In this document: positions 32,464 through 45,038 of the stretch, one piece after another
Layout: every line of letters starts with the position of its first letter
Position numbering within the stretch: position 1 is the first letter of the stretch
Source: Micractinium sp. NFX-FRZ
Lineage: Eukaryota; Chlorophyta; Trebouxiophyceae; Chlorellales; Chlorellaceae
Assembly (NCBI GenBank): GCA_029339195.1
Contig: JAPTJF010000162.1
Location: 1-64,000 of the forward strand
Direction: 5' to 3'
DNA: 64,000 nt
Notes under the pieces: generated by a model
The model's database searches: none
What the model saw: the letters and a program-made list of their open reading frames with translations, nothing else
What the model was told of the DNA's origin: nothing
Position numbers and translations under genes: made by a program

Positions 32464-33221
32464 ACGGGGCGCGGCGCTGTCCGTCCAGTTTGCACTACCC
32501 CTGGAACCTTTGAAACGCGTATACGGCTATCGATGTGCGGGTTTGGAGGGCGTTTCTGTTTTTTTTTGGCCACCTTGCAAAGGACCCGCGGCTCCTTTGC
32601 TGTACACTCCGCGGCAATCAGCTTCTGCTGCCGTCAAAAATGGCACAACCCGGGGCACCGCAGAAGGGGCACTAAAGGAAAGGGCGTGCCATGAACAGCG
32701 GCGCTACTGACCTGTTTTTGGCCGGGGCGGCCAAGCTATCGTGTAGGAACACGGCGGGTGGATGGCTGCCACTTGCGGGAGGGTGCAAAGGTCCTGCCTG
32801 GCGGGCCCGACGGCAGGCTGCTGCTGCGATAAAGCCAGGGGAGCGCCTGCAAACGCGCTGTTTGCGTTGATCACGCACGATGAAGGTTCGAAAGTCAGAG
32901 GCATGGGATCCCTGCTGGACGACTCCTGGATTTTGCGCGCCAGGTCAGGGGAGGCCACGTCATTTGCATGACGAGTGGTCATGCCATGATGTGCCTCACC
33001 GAGGTGGGACAGTTGTTCAACATATGAACGTCATACACAACCTGACATTACAACATCAATTGCGGGATGCTCAATCCCATTGCAGAGCTGACCAAACACG
33101 ACGCACAGCCAGGCGGAAGGGGCCTTAGCGCGGAGGGGCGCAGCGCCGGGGCCAGCCACCTGCCCAGCCCGGCAGCACCCCCTCAGGCCCGCCTGCCCTG
33201 CCCACAGGCCTGACTGTCGAG
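32464..33221. promoter_or_regulatory. Upstream region of the Gln-rich gene and 3' flank of the DNAJC11-like gene
   Basis: This 758 bp stretch lies between two leftward genes. It holds a T9-type run near 32560 and a candidate minus-strand TGTAA at 33048-33052. No convincing coding sequence was seen. Confidence 0.5.
33048..33052 (-). promoter_or_regulatory. Candidate TGTAA poly(A) signal
   Basis: TGTAA on the minus strand lies about 170 nt past the stop of the DNAJC11-like gene. The position fits chlorophyte 3' ends; a chance match is possible. Confidence 0.4.
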
Positions 33222-36200
33222 CTAGCTGTCCGCCGCACCGCCGCTGCCAGCACCCACAAGCCAGCCTGAGCTGGGCTCGCCTGCAGCCAGGGAGGCGGAG
33301 CTTCCGGAGGCCCCGGCCAGCCTGCTGCTGCCGCCGCCGCCGGCGGCAGCACCCAGCTGCGTCGCCAATTGCAGCACAAACTCTGCCTCTGCCTCGTCTG
33401 TAACTGCCGTGCCGCGCGCCGGCAGCATCGCGCCCTCGCTGTCGCTCAGGGTGGCGCGGTACGGGCGGCCCTGCGGTACCGGGCAAGAGCGGGGGGGACA
33501 CGGGGCAGGCGACACGCGGCAGCGGTGGCGTGGGTGCATGTTGGCTGAAATATAAAGGAAGCGACCACTGGGACAGGGGTGATGCCCGGCACCGGCAGGC
33601 AGCAGCACAGGTGGTGCATCTAATCGCTACCGGTGCCGCCCAGGTGGCGATGCCCCCGCTTGCCGTCGTGACCACCTACCACCTGCCGCAAGCCGTTCCG
33701 CCCCGGCCACTGTTACCCATGTGCCAGAGTAGCCACCGCCAGCTCAGCAGCCTCTGCCAGCTGGGCTCACCTTGAACGTGTAGTAGACCAAGAGGACCTT
33801 GGTGGCGGCGGGAGAGGGGTCACAGAAGCCCATCAGACCAGACTTGGGGTAGCCTGCATGCGGGGGCAACAGTCATACAAATCAAGAGATAAAATCGGCG
33901 GACCCACCGTCAGGCAAACAACTTTTCAGGCATGGCCTTTGAAGTGGACACAGACTCTTGCGCCTGCGGCGTGCAAGGGAGCTTGGGGTACGGCAGGTAG
34001 GCAGTGTTGGGGAAGCGTCGCCGCCGCTCAGCGGCCCAGACCTGGGATAGCCTCCGAGTGAGCGGACGTGTGGGGTGGGCGCCGCACAAAAAATGGAGGG
34101 GCCAAGTGCCGGGGGCCAGCGCAGGCGTGCACAGTTGGCGCTTGAGCAGCCGTCCAAACCATGCCTGCTGCCCTGCACGTGTGCCGCCTGCCGTCCCCCA
34201 CTGGACCACTTTCGCCTGCGATGCTGTAAACAGAGGCAAACAGAGGGTACATCCCCCGCCCCAACTCACCCTTGTGGAAGGCCACCTTGCCGCCCTCTAC
34301 CATGTATTGCACAGCCACCGTCACGTCAGCCACAGCGGGCGGCACCTCCCCACCGCTGTCCTCGCCGCCTGCCCCCGCCGCCGCCTGCTCGCTGCCTGCC
34401 TGCTGCGCCTGCTCGCCTCCTGGCTGCCCCGCTTGCTGCTGCTGCTGCGCCTCCAGCTGCTCTGGAGGGGGTGCTTCTGCTGCCGCCGCTGCCGCTGCCG
34501 CCGCTGATGCTTGGGCGGCTGCCCACAGCTGCGGCGCCTCCTTGGCCATCTGTGCCACTGCCCCTTGCTCTCCGTACAGCGCAAGAACCACCACCAGCCC
34601 GCCGCTCCGCTGCTCCTTGTCCAACCGCCGCCGAGCAACGGGCAGCATGAGCTGCGCTGCTGACCGGGACAGCGCCAGCGCCGCCCGTATCGCCTCTGCC
34701 TGCTTTGCCCGCTCTCCGCGTGATCTGCGGGGACGGTGGCGGGAGCAGGCGGGGATGGTGGCGGGAGCAGGGCAGGGAAGCAGGAAGGTGGGCAGGCACG
34801 GGGGAGGCGGCGCGGGCAGCTTCTGTGAGCACGCAGGTAGGCAGGCAGGCATGGCGACGATCAGGGGACGGCTGCAGGGTCTGGTGTCTGGCCGATGTGA
34901 GCTCATGCAGCACGGGAGGTCAGGCCAACACAGAGCCGCCCAAATCAACAACACCCTTCCCGCCCCCTCTCCATCCCACACCACCTTGCCCCGCCTCCTC
35001 ACCTGCGCGCCTCGATGCCCCTCTGCAGCGGCCCCACCACCCAGTCCCGCCCCGCCAGGTACAGCAGCGGCGGGAGGACATAGGCCGCTCCCAGGGTGGG
35101 CCAATCGGTGGGGCTGGAAGACAGCAGCACGGGGAACTCGAACAAGTGGCCCGCCCGGTTGTAGCGCAGCTTGAGGGTGATGCCCTGCAGGCAGAGGGCG
35201 TAGAGGCAGAACATGGAAGACTGTGGCTTGGGTAGTACTAGCAAACAAGAGTTGGACAGATGAGCGTGACCTGCACCACGTTGGACGGAGCAGCGGGCAG
35301 TGCAAAATCGGACGTTGGACGGAGCAGCGGGCAGTGCAAAAACGGGAGCTGCTGCGTTTCACCCGCATCAACTACAACCCCCACCCCTGCAGCCTGGCCC
35401 AGGCAGCAGGCCTAGCCCAAATGCAGCCCCGTGTGTTGACGGCACAGCCGAAGGAACAGTTGCCTGCCTGTGGGCTGCCCCTTTTCCACCTGCTGCCGTG
35501 TCCCCACCCACCCGCGCTGCCGTGCCCTGTCAGCCCACACCCACGCCTACTGTCCATGCACCATGGGCCCACCTGCAGCCCCACGTTGACTGAGCAGCCA
35601 GCGGTGGCAACCTCCGAGAAGCGCCGGGTGCCGCCCACATCCAGCTCGATGCCAGCTGTCGTCAATTTCAAACTTATGCGGCCGGTGGCAGCCGCCGACA
35701 GCTGGCGCACCGCGCGGCACACCAGCCCCGTCACCGCGCCCACCTGCACGCCGGGTAATGAGAGTTGTGGGCAGGAGAGGGCATTTTAGTGAGGAAGGAA
35801 GCCCAGAGGAGGGGGAGGCGGCAGGCAAACCCCGGCAGCCCAACAGGCAGCGCCCGGTGCGGCAGCAGGGGTAACCGCTACTGGGCAAGCAGGGCGTGGC
35901 CCGTGTGCGTGCAGGCCCCATCCGCCGCACCACCAGCACACCACTGCACCTCAGGCCGCATTGTCAGTGTGAGCCTCTCATTCAGGCACGCTTCTGACAT
36001 GCAAGACTTGCACATTTTTTTGCATGCACCACCATCAGCACCGCACCTCCAGCCGCCAAGTCAGCATGAGCTTCTCTGTGCGCCGCGTGAGGCCCAGGCT
36101 CATGCCAGAGGTCTCGGGAGGGCCCACCACCCAGCTGTACTCGCCGCTGCAGCTGGAGGACAGCTGCCGCGTGGTCACAAACTGCGGGCGGGGAGGTGGG

Positions 36201-39186
36201 GAGGCACGGCAGGCGGGTGGATCAAGGGGGCGTTGCACCCAGCTGCACTCGCCGCTGCAGCTGGAGGGCGGGTGCGAGGGAGATGATGATGAAACGCAGG
36301 CGGCGGTTGCGTGGCGGCGGGGCCGCGGGCCCCAAGCCCAAGCAAGGCAAGCAGGCCTGTAGCTGCGGTGCCTCAGCAGGCAGCAACAGCAGCAGCAGGC
36401 AGGCGGTGCCGCACAGGCGGGCACCACCCAGGCGGGCTGTCACCAGCGTGTGCCACGCCTGGCTGCACGTGTGGGTATGTGCTTGCTTTGCCGTTCTTGT
36501 TGCCTCCGGCTGGGGCGCGCTCATGCAGCCATTTGGTGCCAAACATCGGTCAATCAAGGCAAGCAGATGTCGGTTGCTCACCTGCAGCCCCACGCCCGCA
36601 TTGGGCTGCCAGGAGGCCACCAGGCTGGCAGAGCTGTCGGGACTGAGCTGCACCGTGTGCTGCCCCGTCAGCAGGGTGCGCAGCCCCACCGCGCCCGACA
36701 CCTGCAGTGGTGGGGAGAGGGAGGGTGTATGTGCAGCGGACGTGGGGTGCGGTCAGCAGCGTGCGCAGCAGGCCCAGTGCGCCAGACACCTACAGTGGTG
36801 GGGAGAGGGAGGGTGTATGTGCAGCTGGTGTGCGCTTCATAGTAAGAGCATCCTGCAAGTGTCGCTGCTGCCCTGCCAGGAAGCCGCCCACCCACCACTA
36901 ACAATAAGCACCCTGCACCCCCAACCGCCCGCCACCCCATAACTCGAGCGGAGACAAATGAGGTAGTCTGCTGTGCAGCATTTGTAGCCCGCCAGGAAGC
37001 TGCCCACCCACCAGCACCAACACGCACCCGGCACCCTGACCAACTCTGCACACCTCGAATGAGGAGTAGTCTGCAAACTGGCGCTTGTAGCCCGCCAGGA
37101 AGCTGCCGCCGCCCACATTCTTGCGCACGTTGACCAGGCCTGCAGGCGCGACAGGCGCAGCGTGGGTCGCGGTGCGAGCATTGATCAGGCCTGCAGGCGC
37201 AGCAGATGCAGCAGGCCCAGCAGGCGCAGCAGATGCAGCAGGCCCAGCAGGCGCAGCAGATGCAGNNNNNNNNNNNNNNNNNNNNNNNNNNNNNNNNNNN
37301 NNNNNNNGCAGCAGGCCCAGCAGGCGCAGCAGATGCAGCAGGCCCAGCAGGCGCAGCAGATGCAGCAGGCCCAGCAGGCGCAGCAGATGCAGCAGGCCCA
37401 GCAGGCGCAGCGGATGCAGCAGGCCCAGTAGGCGCAGCGGATGCAACAGGGGCATCATGCCGTGCCGTGGCCGTGCCGTGCCGTGCCGTGCCGTGCAGCG
37501 AGCCTTGTGGTCCACCTGGCGCGGCAACGGGAGGCAGCCGAGCGCCCGGCTGGCCACCCCACGCCACGGCACAGGCCTGCACCCCTGCCCCCGCCTGCCT
37601 GACCCCACCGGGCCAGCCAACCGAGGAAAGCAGGTTGCCTCTGCCGCGCGCGCATTGCTCTGCTGCCCCCAACAGCTCCCAAACCTGCTCCCCTGGCGAC
37701 GCCCGCACGCTGCGTGCGCTGCGCTCTCACCCCCAAGGTGCGCCACATCCTGCTCCGACCCCAGCCACCCCCAGTCTTTTGACTCCAGTGGCACGTCCAG
37801 GCCCGACGTCATGTAGATGTTGGTGATCTCAGGCGTGCGCGCCAGGTGGGGGGCATACGGGTTGACCAGCGCTGCACAGAGGGAGGGGCACGCCGGCAGC
37901 GCAGGCCGCGCGGGTGATGAGAGGGAAGCGGTGAGGGTCAGCAAAGCGGTGGGAACAGCCAGCGAGGCGGGTCGAAGGCAGGCGGCGGCCGTCTGGCGCG
38001 CAGGCAGGCGGGCGCGTCCCTGTGCCGGCGGCCTCATGCCTGTGGCATCCCCAGCGGACATCATCCACCGCAGCCCGCCCTGCCCAGCTGGCGGGCACAC
38101 ACAGGCAGCAAGGCATCCCACCAGCTGCCCCACAACTGTCTTCTACGATGTTCATGAAGACCCTTGGTGGTTGACCCATGCTTACACCAAGCCCTTCCTT
38201 CGTCTGCTGCACCTGAAGCGCCTCGCACTCCCCCGCCCGGCCACCTGCACCCACCCAACGCCGCTCAACCTAACATCCGCCCACGCTCGCACAAGCCCGC
38301 CGCCACACCTCACCCGTGGCGTCCACTTTGAAGATGTACACCCCCCGGTAGTTGGCCGACGCCTCCAGCACCTCCTTCTTCTGCTGCTTCTGGAACGCCT
38401 CCCACTCCGCCCGCAGCTCCTCACGCGTCTTCAGCCGCTCACCAACCTGCGAGTTGGGACAACAGGCTTCCCATTTGGTTGACACCCCGCACGGACAAGC
38501 ACACACATGCACAACACAGCATCACAGAAGTGCCGGCGGGCAAGAGCTCATGAAGAGGTCTGCTGCCAGCCCCTCCTTTCAAATGCACCACAACACTCAC
38601 GCACGCAGGAATTCACTAAAGTGGCGGTGCCTGCCAGCCCATGCTGCCGCAAAGGGGTCGTGGGCCCACTGCCCAGCAGCACGAGCACAGCACAGCGGCC
38701 GGGCACAGGCACCCACCTCCAGGCCTGCCGCCAGCCCCTCCTTGCCATACACATCGTAAATGTCCCGCTTCTGGGGGTCGCTGAGCACCTGCAAGTGCCA
38801 TGATTTGAAAGGCTGGCGCAGAGGCAGCGAGGCACACGCACAGCAGGACGGGCGGCGCCGGCAACGCTGGACGGCCCCCCCAATACGGCCACTTGTGGGC
38901 TGTGCAGCTCCAGCACGGCACTGCTGCTCCACACCGTGTCCTGTCTGTTACCACAGATCATGCATATGACATGCCAACAATACTGCCGCCGCACCTCATA
39001 AGCCTCCTGGATGCGTGTGAAGAGCAGCGCCGCCTCGTCGTGCTGCGCTGCGTCGGCGACCTTGTCGGGGTGCAGGGTGGTGGCCAGCTGCCGGTAGGCG
39101 CGCTTGATCTCATCATCACCGGCCGTGGGAGCCACTCCCAGCAGCGCATAGTATGAGCGCTCGTCGTCCGCCAAGGCCTCCGCCAT
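33222..39186 (-). CDS. DNAJC11: DNAJC11-like J-domain protein of the mitochondrial envelope
   Basis: Animal DNAJC11 is a mitochondrial outer-membrane partner of the MICOS/MIB complex that shapes cristae. Twelve exons give 673 residues: 38995-39186, 38717-38788, 38314-38446, 37731-37871, 37054-37139, 36582-36701, 36047-36181, 35573-35743, 35003-35187, 34270-34724, 33771-33853, 33222-33470. The J domain is N-terminal (SYYALLGVAPTAGDDEIKRAY, HPD at residues 39-41, then LSDPQKRDIYDVYGKEGL). A long beta-rich middle matches the DNAJC11 layout (YMTSGLDVPLESKDWGWLG, KNVGGGSFLAGYKRQF, LSPDSSASLVASWQPNAGVG, GMSLGLTRRTEKLMLTWRLE). The DUF3395-like end carries RPYRATLSDSEGAMLP. An Ala/Gln/Gly-rich insert at about 34335-34530 accounts for the length above the ~560 residues of the human protein. 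Its promoter is shared with the MAPKKK. Confidence 0.88.
36230..36272 (-). repeat. Echo of the SSSCSGEYSWV exon head
   Basis: Copies the stretch near 36128-36160 (CACCCAGCTGTACTCGCCGC) inside exon 36047-36181, with one early mismatch. It lies in the upstream intron. Confidence 0.8.
36750..36832 (-). repeat. Echo of the VSGAVGLRTLL exon head and its acceptor
   Basis: The exon-head/acceptor block around 36665-36735 recurs here, including GTGGTGGGGAGAGGGAGGGT in both copies. Another copied block, GCCAGGAAGCYGCCCACCCA, occurs near 36874 and 36984 and derives from exon 37054-37139. Confidence 0.75.
37191..37445. repeat. 27-bp minisatellite interrupted by an assembly gap
   Basis: Units of 27 bp (GCGCAGCAGATGCAGCAGG...) run on both sides of a 42-base N gap at 37266-37307. 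At least six to eight units are visible. They lie in the intron between exons 37731-37871 and 37054-37139 of the DNAJC11-like gene. The length is a multiple of three and the plus strand is open (AQQMQQAQQ), but no gene signal supports translation. Confidence 0.9.
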
Positions 39187-39605
39187 CGCCCCTCAAAGTG
39201 GCAGGCGCTGAGAGGGTGAGCGGGTGCTCAAATTGATCGCAGGTTGCCCACTGAGAGTGCCGCGATTGACAGCAAGCAGGGAGCCGCTCCAGTATGCTGC
39301 CTGTCGGCAGGAGAGGCGAGCAACCCAGCAGCCGTGGCGCAAAAGCAAGCACCAAATGCAGTGCACCCTCTGATAGTCACGATCCGAGGCGCACAGGAGC
39401 GCTCAGTGAGAAACCAGCGCTGCCACGTCAGACGCTGTCACTCGATTGCCAAGCCATTTCGACAGCCGCCCGCCCCTCCCGTCCACCCAGCTAGCGCCTT
39501 CGTGCGTCCTCCTACTCAGACAGGTGCTGTGGATTGCACACGAAGGGCAGCCAACTGCCAGCTGCGTCGTCGCCGATGGCACGCTGAACGCACAAGCAGG
39601 CAGCC
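39187..39605. promoter_or_regulatory. Divergent promoter region, DNAJC11-like / MAPKKK
   Basis: This 419 bp stretch lies between two start codons pointing away from each other. It must include both 5' UTRs and promoters. No clear core element was seen. Confidence 0.55.
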
Positions 39606-42600
39606 ATGGGGAATTGTCTGAGCTCCATGGGCGTGGACACGCCCAAGGAGTTCAAGGTAAGCCCGGCTGCCGCTGCCTGGCGCTCGCTGTTTTGGTAGGG
39701 ACTGGGCGCGCGGCTCCCGCTGGCCACAGTTTGCGCCGGTCGCCAGGGCGCTAAATGAACCCGTCGTTGCCCCGCCTGCAGGGCAGCCGCTGGCAGGCCG
39801 GCCTGGCCGACGGCGCCGCCGCCTTTGACGCCGCGCGCCAGTATGGCGAGCCCGCCAAACCCGCCTACACCACCACGGTGGGTGCTGAGCCCTGTTGCCT
39901 TGCGGTCGCTGGGAACAAGGCTGCAGAGAATATGCAGGCTGCGCAGGCCGCCGAGCCTGCGCCCTTCACCTGCCTGCTCGCCCACTTGCTCTCCCCCTCA
40001 GGCTGACGTTGGGATGAAGCCGCGGCTGGGCGGCGAGGACAAGCAGGCTGGTTTTGCGTTCCTGCACGACAAGCCGGCGCCAGCACCGCTGCAGCTGGAG
40101 CGCATCGAAGAGGATGCGACGCTGCAGGGTGGGTGGATGGTGCTGTGCGGTTGGTGGGTGCAGTGGCTTGCAGGTGCAGTCCACGGGTGCAGTCCACGGT
40201 GGGACAAGGTCGGGCACATTGCAGTCGAGTGGGTGCTGGCTTGCCAAGGCCAGGCAGAGACCTCTTGGCTGGCTGCATGCCTGAACGTGCACTCGTCCAG
40301 GGAGCAGCGCCGCGCTGACCTTCCTGCTGTTGCTTGCCTGCGCTGCGGCTGCATATGCCTCACCTGCCAATCCGGAGCCTGCTGCACACCCCTCTGCAGG
40401 CACCGACACCTCGCCGCTCAAGCAGGTGCCGCTGGCAATGCCCGCCCCCGATGGCAGCGGCAGCAGCGCTGGCAGCGGGGGCGCGCACGTGCAGCGCAAG
40501 CCCATCAGCTGGACGCGCGGCGAGCTGGTGGGGCAAGGCGCATTTGGCAGCGTGTTTGTGGCGATGGACAACGACACGGGGGAGCTGATCGCTGTCAAGC
40601 AGGTGTGGGGGGTGGCACGGGTGGGTGCTTCTACATTCGTATGTGGTGGCGTGCCTTTGTGGGTGCTGCCTGTCTGCTGGCCTATTGCAGAGGAATTGTG
40701 GAATGTGGGCAGGCGGGCAAGGTGCGCGTGCCCATCGCAACTCTGCGTCGTGGCAGGTGCTGCCCAGCCCAGGGGTCCTGCGACTGAGCAAGCCGGCCAG
40801 CCACCACCATGCTTGCGTTGTGCTGAATGCTTGTTGGCCTGCCCCTGTCCTGCTCTCTGCTCACCCCGTCTGCCCCAGGTGCAAGTACCACGGGGCGGCG
40901 GGCCGCAAGCCAAGAAGGTGGAGGACAACGTGCGGTCAGTGGAGGAGGAGGTGCAGCTGCTGCAACAGTTCGACCACCCAAACATCGTGCGCTACCTGGT
41001 GAGCAGCGCTGCTGGCGACGCCAGGGGAAACAGGGCGGTGGTCTGGGTTGGCGGCACCAGAGAGCGGCAGCTGGAGTAGTTGTTGATGCTTACGGGAGGA
41101 CGAAGCAGCAGCCAGGCAAGTGGCATTGTGCCAGTGCGGGCGTGCTTGGCAACCGCTCTCACTGGCCCCAGGTGTCAGCAATCAATCGCTCTGCATGCCT
41201 CGCCCCTCCCTGCCCCAGCCCGGTTCCCACTGACCATCCCGCCCTACAATGCACCCATGCCATCCTGTCCCTCAACAGGGCACCGAGAAGACTGCCGAGT
41301 CCCTGAACATCTTCCTGGAGTACGTGCCCGGCGGCTCCATCGCCTCCCTGCTGGCCAAGTTTGGCAGCTTCAAGGAGTCGGTGATCAAGGTGTACACCAA
41401 GCAGATCCTGCTGGGCCTGGAGTACCTGCACAGGTGGGTGCTGCGCTGCTGGCGGGGGCAGGGTGTCGCAGCAGCACAGCGTGGCCGCAGCACAAGGTGT
41501 GTATGGAGCAGGCAGAGTGTGCGAGCTGGGTGTGGGAGTAAGCTGGGCAGGCGCCGTAGGATGAAGGCGCTGTCACGCTTTGGCAGCAGGACTGCCATAT
41601 CAGACAGCACCTCCACCTGCGCTGTCGCCTGCCCCTGAACATGTCCCGAACCACTGCTCCTTGCAGCAAGGGCGTGATGCACCGCGACATCAAGGGCGCC
41701 AACATCCTGGTGGACAACACTGGGCTGGTCAAGCTGGCAGACTTTGGGGCCTCCAAGAAGCTGGAGGACCTGGTGACAGTGGGTGAGTGCAGGGTTGGGG
41801 TTTGACAGGGTGAGGCAGGCGGAGTACAAGCCTCGCTGCATGCAGGACAGCGGTGGTGGGACCTGGATATGGGGAGGCAGCGAACAGGGGGGAGCCTGCA
41901 CCGCTGCAAAGCTCTGCTCATCAGTGCTGCTGTTACTGCTGCTTGCAGTTGGGTCTTTGCTGCAAAGACAGGCCGCTGCCTGTATGTGCATAACTGCCTT
42001 GGGCCCCGCTCGCCTGTCTGCAGCTGACGGCAACAAGTCAGTGCGTGGCACGCCCTACTGGATGGCACCAGAGGTCATCACGCAGACGGGGCACGGCCGG
42101 CAGGCCGACCTTTGGAGCGTGGCCTGCACGGTGCTGGAGATGGCCACGGGGCGGCCGCCCTGGAGCAACCAGTACACTAGCCAGGTGCGGGGACAGGGCT
42201 GTTCTGGTGCTATTCACAGGCAAGCAGCAGCATGGCGTTGTGCTCACAGCAGCGTGTACTGCAGGCGCATGCAGGGAGAGGAGAGGGCATGTGCCGCTGC
42301 TTGCCGCGCTTGGCTTCACACCCTCTTGCATAGCTGGGTGCTAGCACCCTACTCACCCTCCTGGTGCACCCCCCCTAACACGCCCTTGCTGGACCCCTGT
42401 CCCCTATTCCCCCGCCCCGCAGGTGGCTGCCATGTTCCACATCGCCCAGTCCAAGGGCCCTCCCGAGATCCCGCAGCACCTGTCCCCCGAGTGCAAGGAC
42501 TTCCTCTACCTCTGCTTCAACCGCGACTGGAAGGCGCGCCCGCTGGCCTCCACCCTGCTGCAGCACCCCTTCCTGGCCAACGTGCCCATGCGCTCGCACG

Positions 42601-45038
42601 GCGGGCCGTCGCCCAATGCCGCTGCGCTGGCGCAGGCCTTGCGCGCCCCGCGCTCCTCCTCCGGCCTGCCTGCCGTGCCAGAGCCCTGCGACAGCCAGTT
42701 TGGCACACCGTCGCCGCTCAACCCCAAGCTGGCAGGCATGGGCGGCGGTGCCCGCATCAGCCTGCAGACCTCAGAGGGCGGCGCGCCCGGGGGCGACGGC
42801 AGCGCAGCGCTCAGCCCGCTGGGCCATGCTGCGGCCTCCAGGCGGCCGCAGTGGGACTCTGCGGCCACGCAGCAGGGCGCCACGGCGGCTTCACAGCAGC
42901 AGCAGCAGCAGCCTGTGGCAGCTCTTTCACGCGAGCCCAGCATGAACGCCCGCCCTGGTGGAGGCAGCCCTGTGAAGCGGCCTGCCATGTCGCTGCGCGC
43001 CAGCGCTCCTGCCTTCAGCGGCTACGCGTCAGTGGCGCTCTCTCAGCAGTCAGATCAGCTGATGCCGCGGCCGGCGCGCCCCGCAGTGCAGCCCGCTCCA
43101 GTGCAGCAGCAGCCACCGGCGCAGGAGCAGCCAGCCACCAGCAATGTGCGCAGCAGCAGGGAGAGCAGCGGGGCGGTTTCGTCCGCCACGACGGGCGCTA
43201 GCAGCCAGCAGCAGGAGGTGCGGCGGAGCAGCAGCGGAAGGCAGCTGCAGCGGGAGGGCTCGTCCCGTGCGCTTGCGCCGCCTGTCGCTGAGTCACCCAA
43301 TGGTGGACCGCCACCTGTCGAGGCTGCCCTGCTGGAGCGGCAGCCTGTAGTGGCAGCAACCCCGCTGGCTGTGGCCTCGGAGCAGCAGGAGCTGGACCCA
43401 ATGCCTGCTGCTGGGGTTGCAGAGACGCCGGCAGCGTTGCGGCAGCGGTCTGGTGTGCAGGACCTGCTGCGTGCAGATGAGGCGCAGGCAGCAGCGGCGG
43501 CAGCGCCGCCGCCTGACAGTGCGGGCAACTCGAGCGGCACTAACAAGGTGCGTTTGGGGTGCTTGAGAGGGAAGGAGGGTTGGCATGCTGATGCACACTG
43601 TCACTGTCCAGTTGCTGGCCATGCCAGCCTGCCCATTTGCCTGCCTTTTAGTCAGGTGCGGTGTCAAATATTGATTGGCCACGCCTGCACCTCCCTGGTC
43701 TGGCCCACTGTATGATGCCTGCCCCTGCCTGCAGAGTGACTACAACCCAATGGAGGAGCCCTCCTGGATGCACCCACACGAGTCCCCACTGCCCGGGGAG
43801 GGCACCCCCACCAGTGCGCTCACTGCCGGCGCCAGCCCGCCTCGCCGGGGGCCTGCCGCCTGCACAGCCCGCAGCCACGAAGCCTCCAGCTATGCAGCTG
43901 CTGCGGTGGCAGCACCTCTGCCCGAGAGCGAGCCTTTGGCAGCGGCAGCGCCTGGCGGCGCGGCGCCATCGCCTGCAGCCGCCGCCGCGGGAGCGGCGGC
44001 TGGGTTTGACGCACACCCGTCTGCCGACCACATGGTGTGGACCAACGAGGATGGGGACATTGATGCCCTGCCCTGGGACATGGGCGGCTGGAGCACTGGC
44101 AGCAGCGCGGAGCCAGTAGCACCTCTTGCACCGGCACCGGTGGTGGAGCAGATGCAGCAGCAGGAGCAGCAGCCGCCGGTCGTCAAGGCGGAGGCAAACC
44201 CTGTGGATGAGGATGCGCTGATCGGCGCACTGAGGCGCAAGGTAGGCAGCTCTGGGGTGGCAGTGGGCCGCTGGGGTTGTGCGGCGGGCCACTGCAAGCT
44301 TGTGCTGGGTGGCCTTTGGCCTCTGTCACGGCTCGAACATCACTGCGCACACTTGGGGCCTTGCTGATGGACGAGTCAACAGCCCCTAACACTTGTTTGC
44401 TGCCATGCCTTGCCGCCTCTGTGCAGGCCCAGCATGACGTGCGCGCATCCATGGCCCTGTTTGAGAAGAGCCTCAACATACCGGCACTGCACAGCCCGCG
44501 CTCCCCCAAGGCTGCGGCCGCTGCCGCCGGCAGCTGCTCGCCGCGCACCATTGCCGCCGTTCGAGCGGTGCCGCCGCAGCCAGCGCCAGCATCACTGCAG
44601 CCGGTGCCGGCTGTGGTGCAGGTCGGACCGGCAGCAGAGAGCATAGAGGCGGTGGGTCCAGCGGTGGCGCCGGCGTGGCACGACCAGCCCTACCCGCTGC
44701 AGCCGGGCCCCCCTGCCTCGGCGGTGGCTGCTGCAGCAGCGCAGCACCTGCTGTCATCTGTGCGGCCCACAGCCACCGGGGTCCTGCCGCCGCCGTCGCC
44801 GCTGCAGGCAGCGGTCGGTGGCCTCACCGAGCTGGGGTACGCCAGCGGCGGCAGCGGCAGCCTCAGCAGCGGCATGAGGGGCGGGGACCGCGAGTCCATC
44901 TGGCAGCAGGAGCTGTACCAGGAGCTGTACAAGGTCAAGGCCTCCAACGCTGGCAGCACCAGCAGCGGGGTGGGCAACAGGCGGACCAGCATGCACGGCT
45001 CGCCCCTCAAGGCGCGCCTGGGAGGCATCAACCACTGA
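39606..45038 (+). CDS. STE11-type MAP kinase kinase kinase (NPK1/ANP-like) with N-terminal lipidation motif
   Basis: Ser/Thr kinase at the top of a MAP kinase cascade; the plant relatives ANP1-3/NPK1 act in stress signalling and cytokinesis. Eleven exons give 1090 residues: 39606-39656, 39782-39877, 40002-40128, 40400-40602, 40879-40998, 41279-41433, 41667-41782, 42024-42184, 42423-43547, 43735-44241, 44427-45038. The start MGNCLSS fits N-myristoylation at Gly2 and palmitoylation at Cys4, which would place the kinase at a membrane. Catalytic domain about residues 125-390: [15 protein letters not shown] (Lys ~157), [51 protein letters not shown]. All key residues are present. The long C-terminal half is disordered, rich in Ser, Ala, Gln and Pro, and ends [10 protein letters not shown]. 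It is NPK1-like in the kinase domain but has no recognisable NPK1 regulatory tail. Confidence 0.93.

Noticed and set aside
37206..37826. Plus-strand Gln/Ala-rich open frame over the 27-bp array
   Set aside because: It is produced by the repeat itself and an N gap. The DNAJC11-like exons lie on the other strand on both sides.
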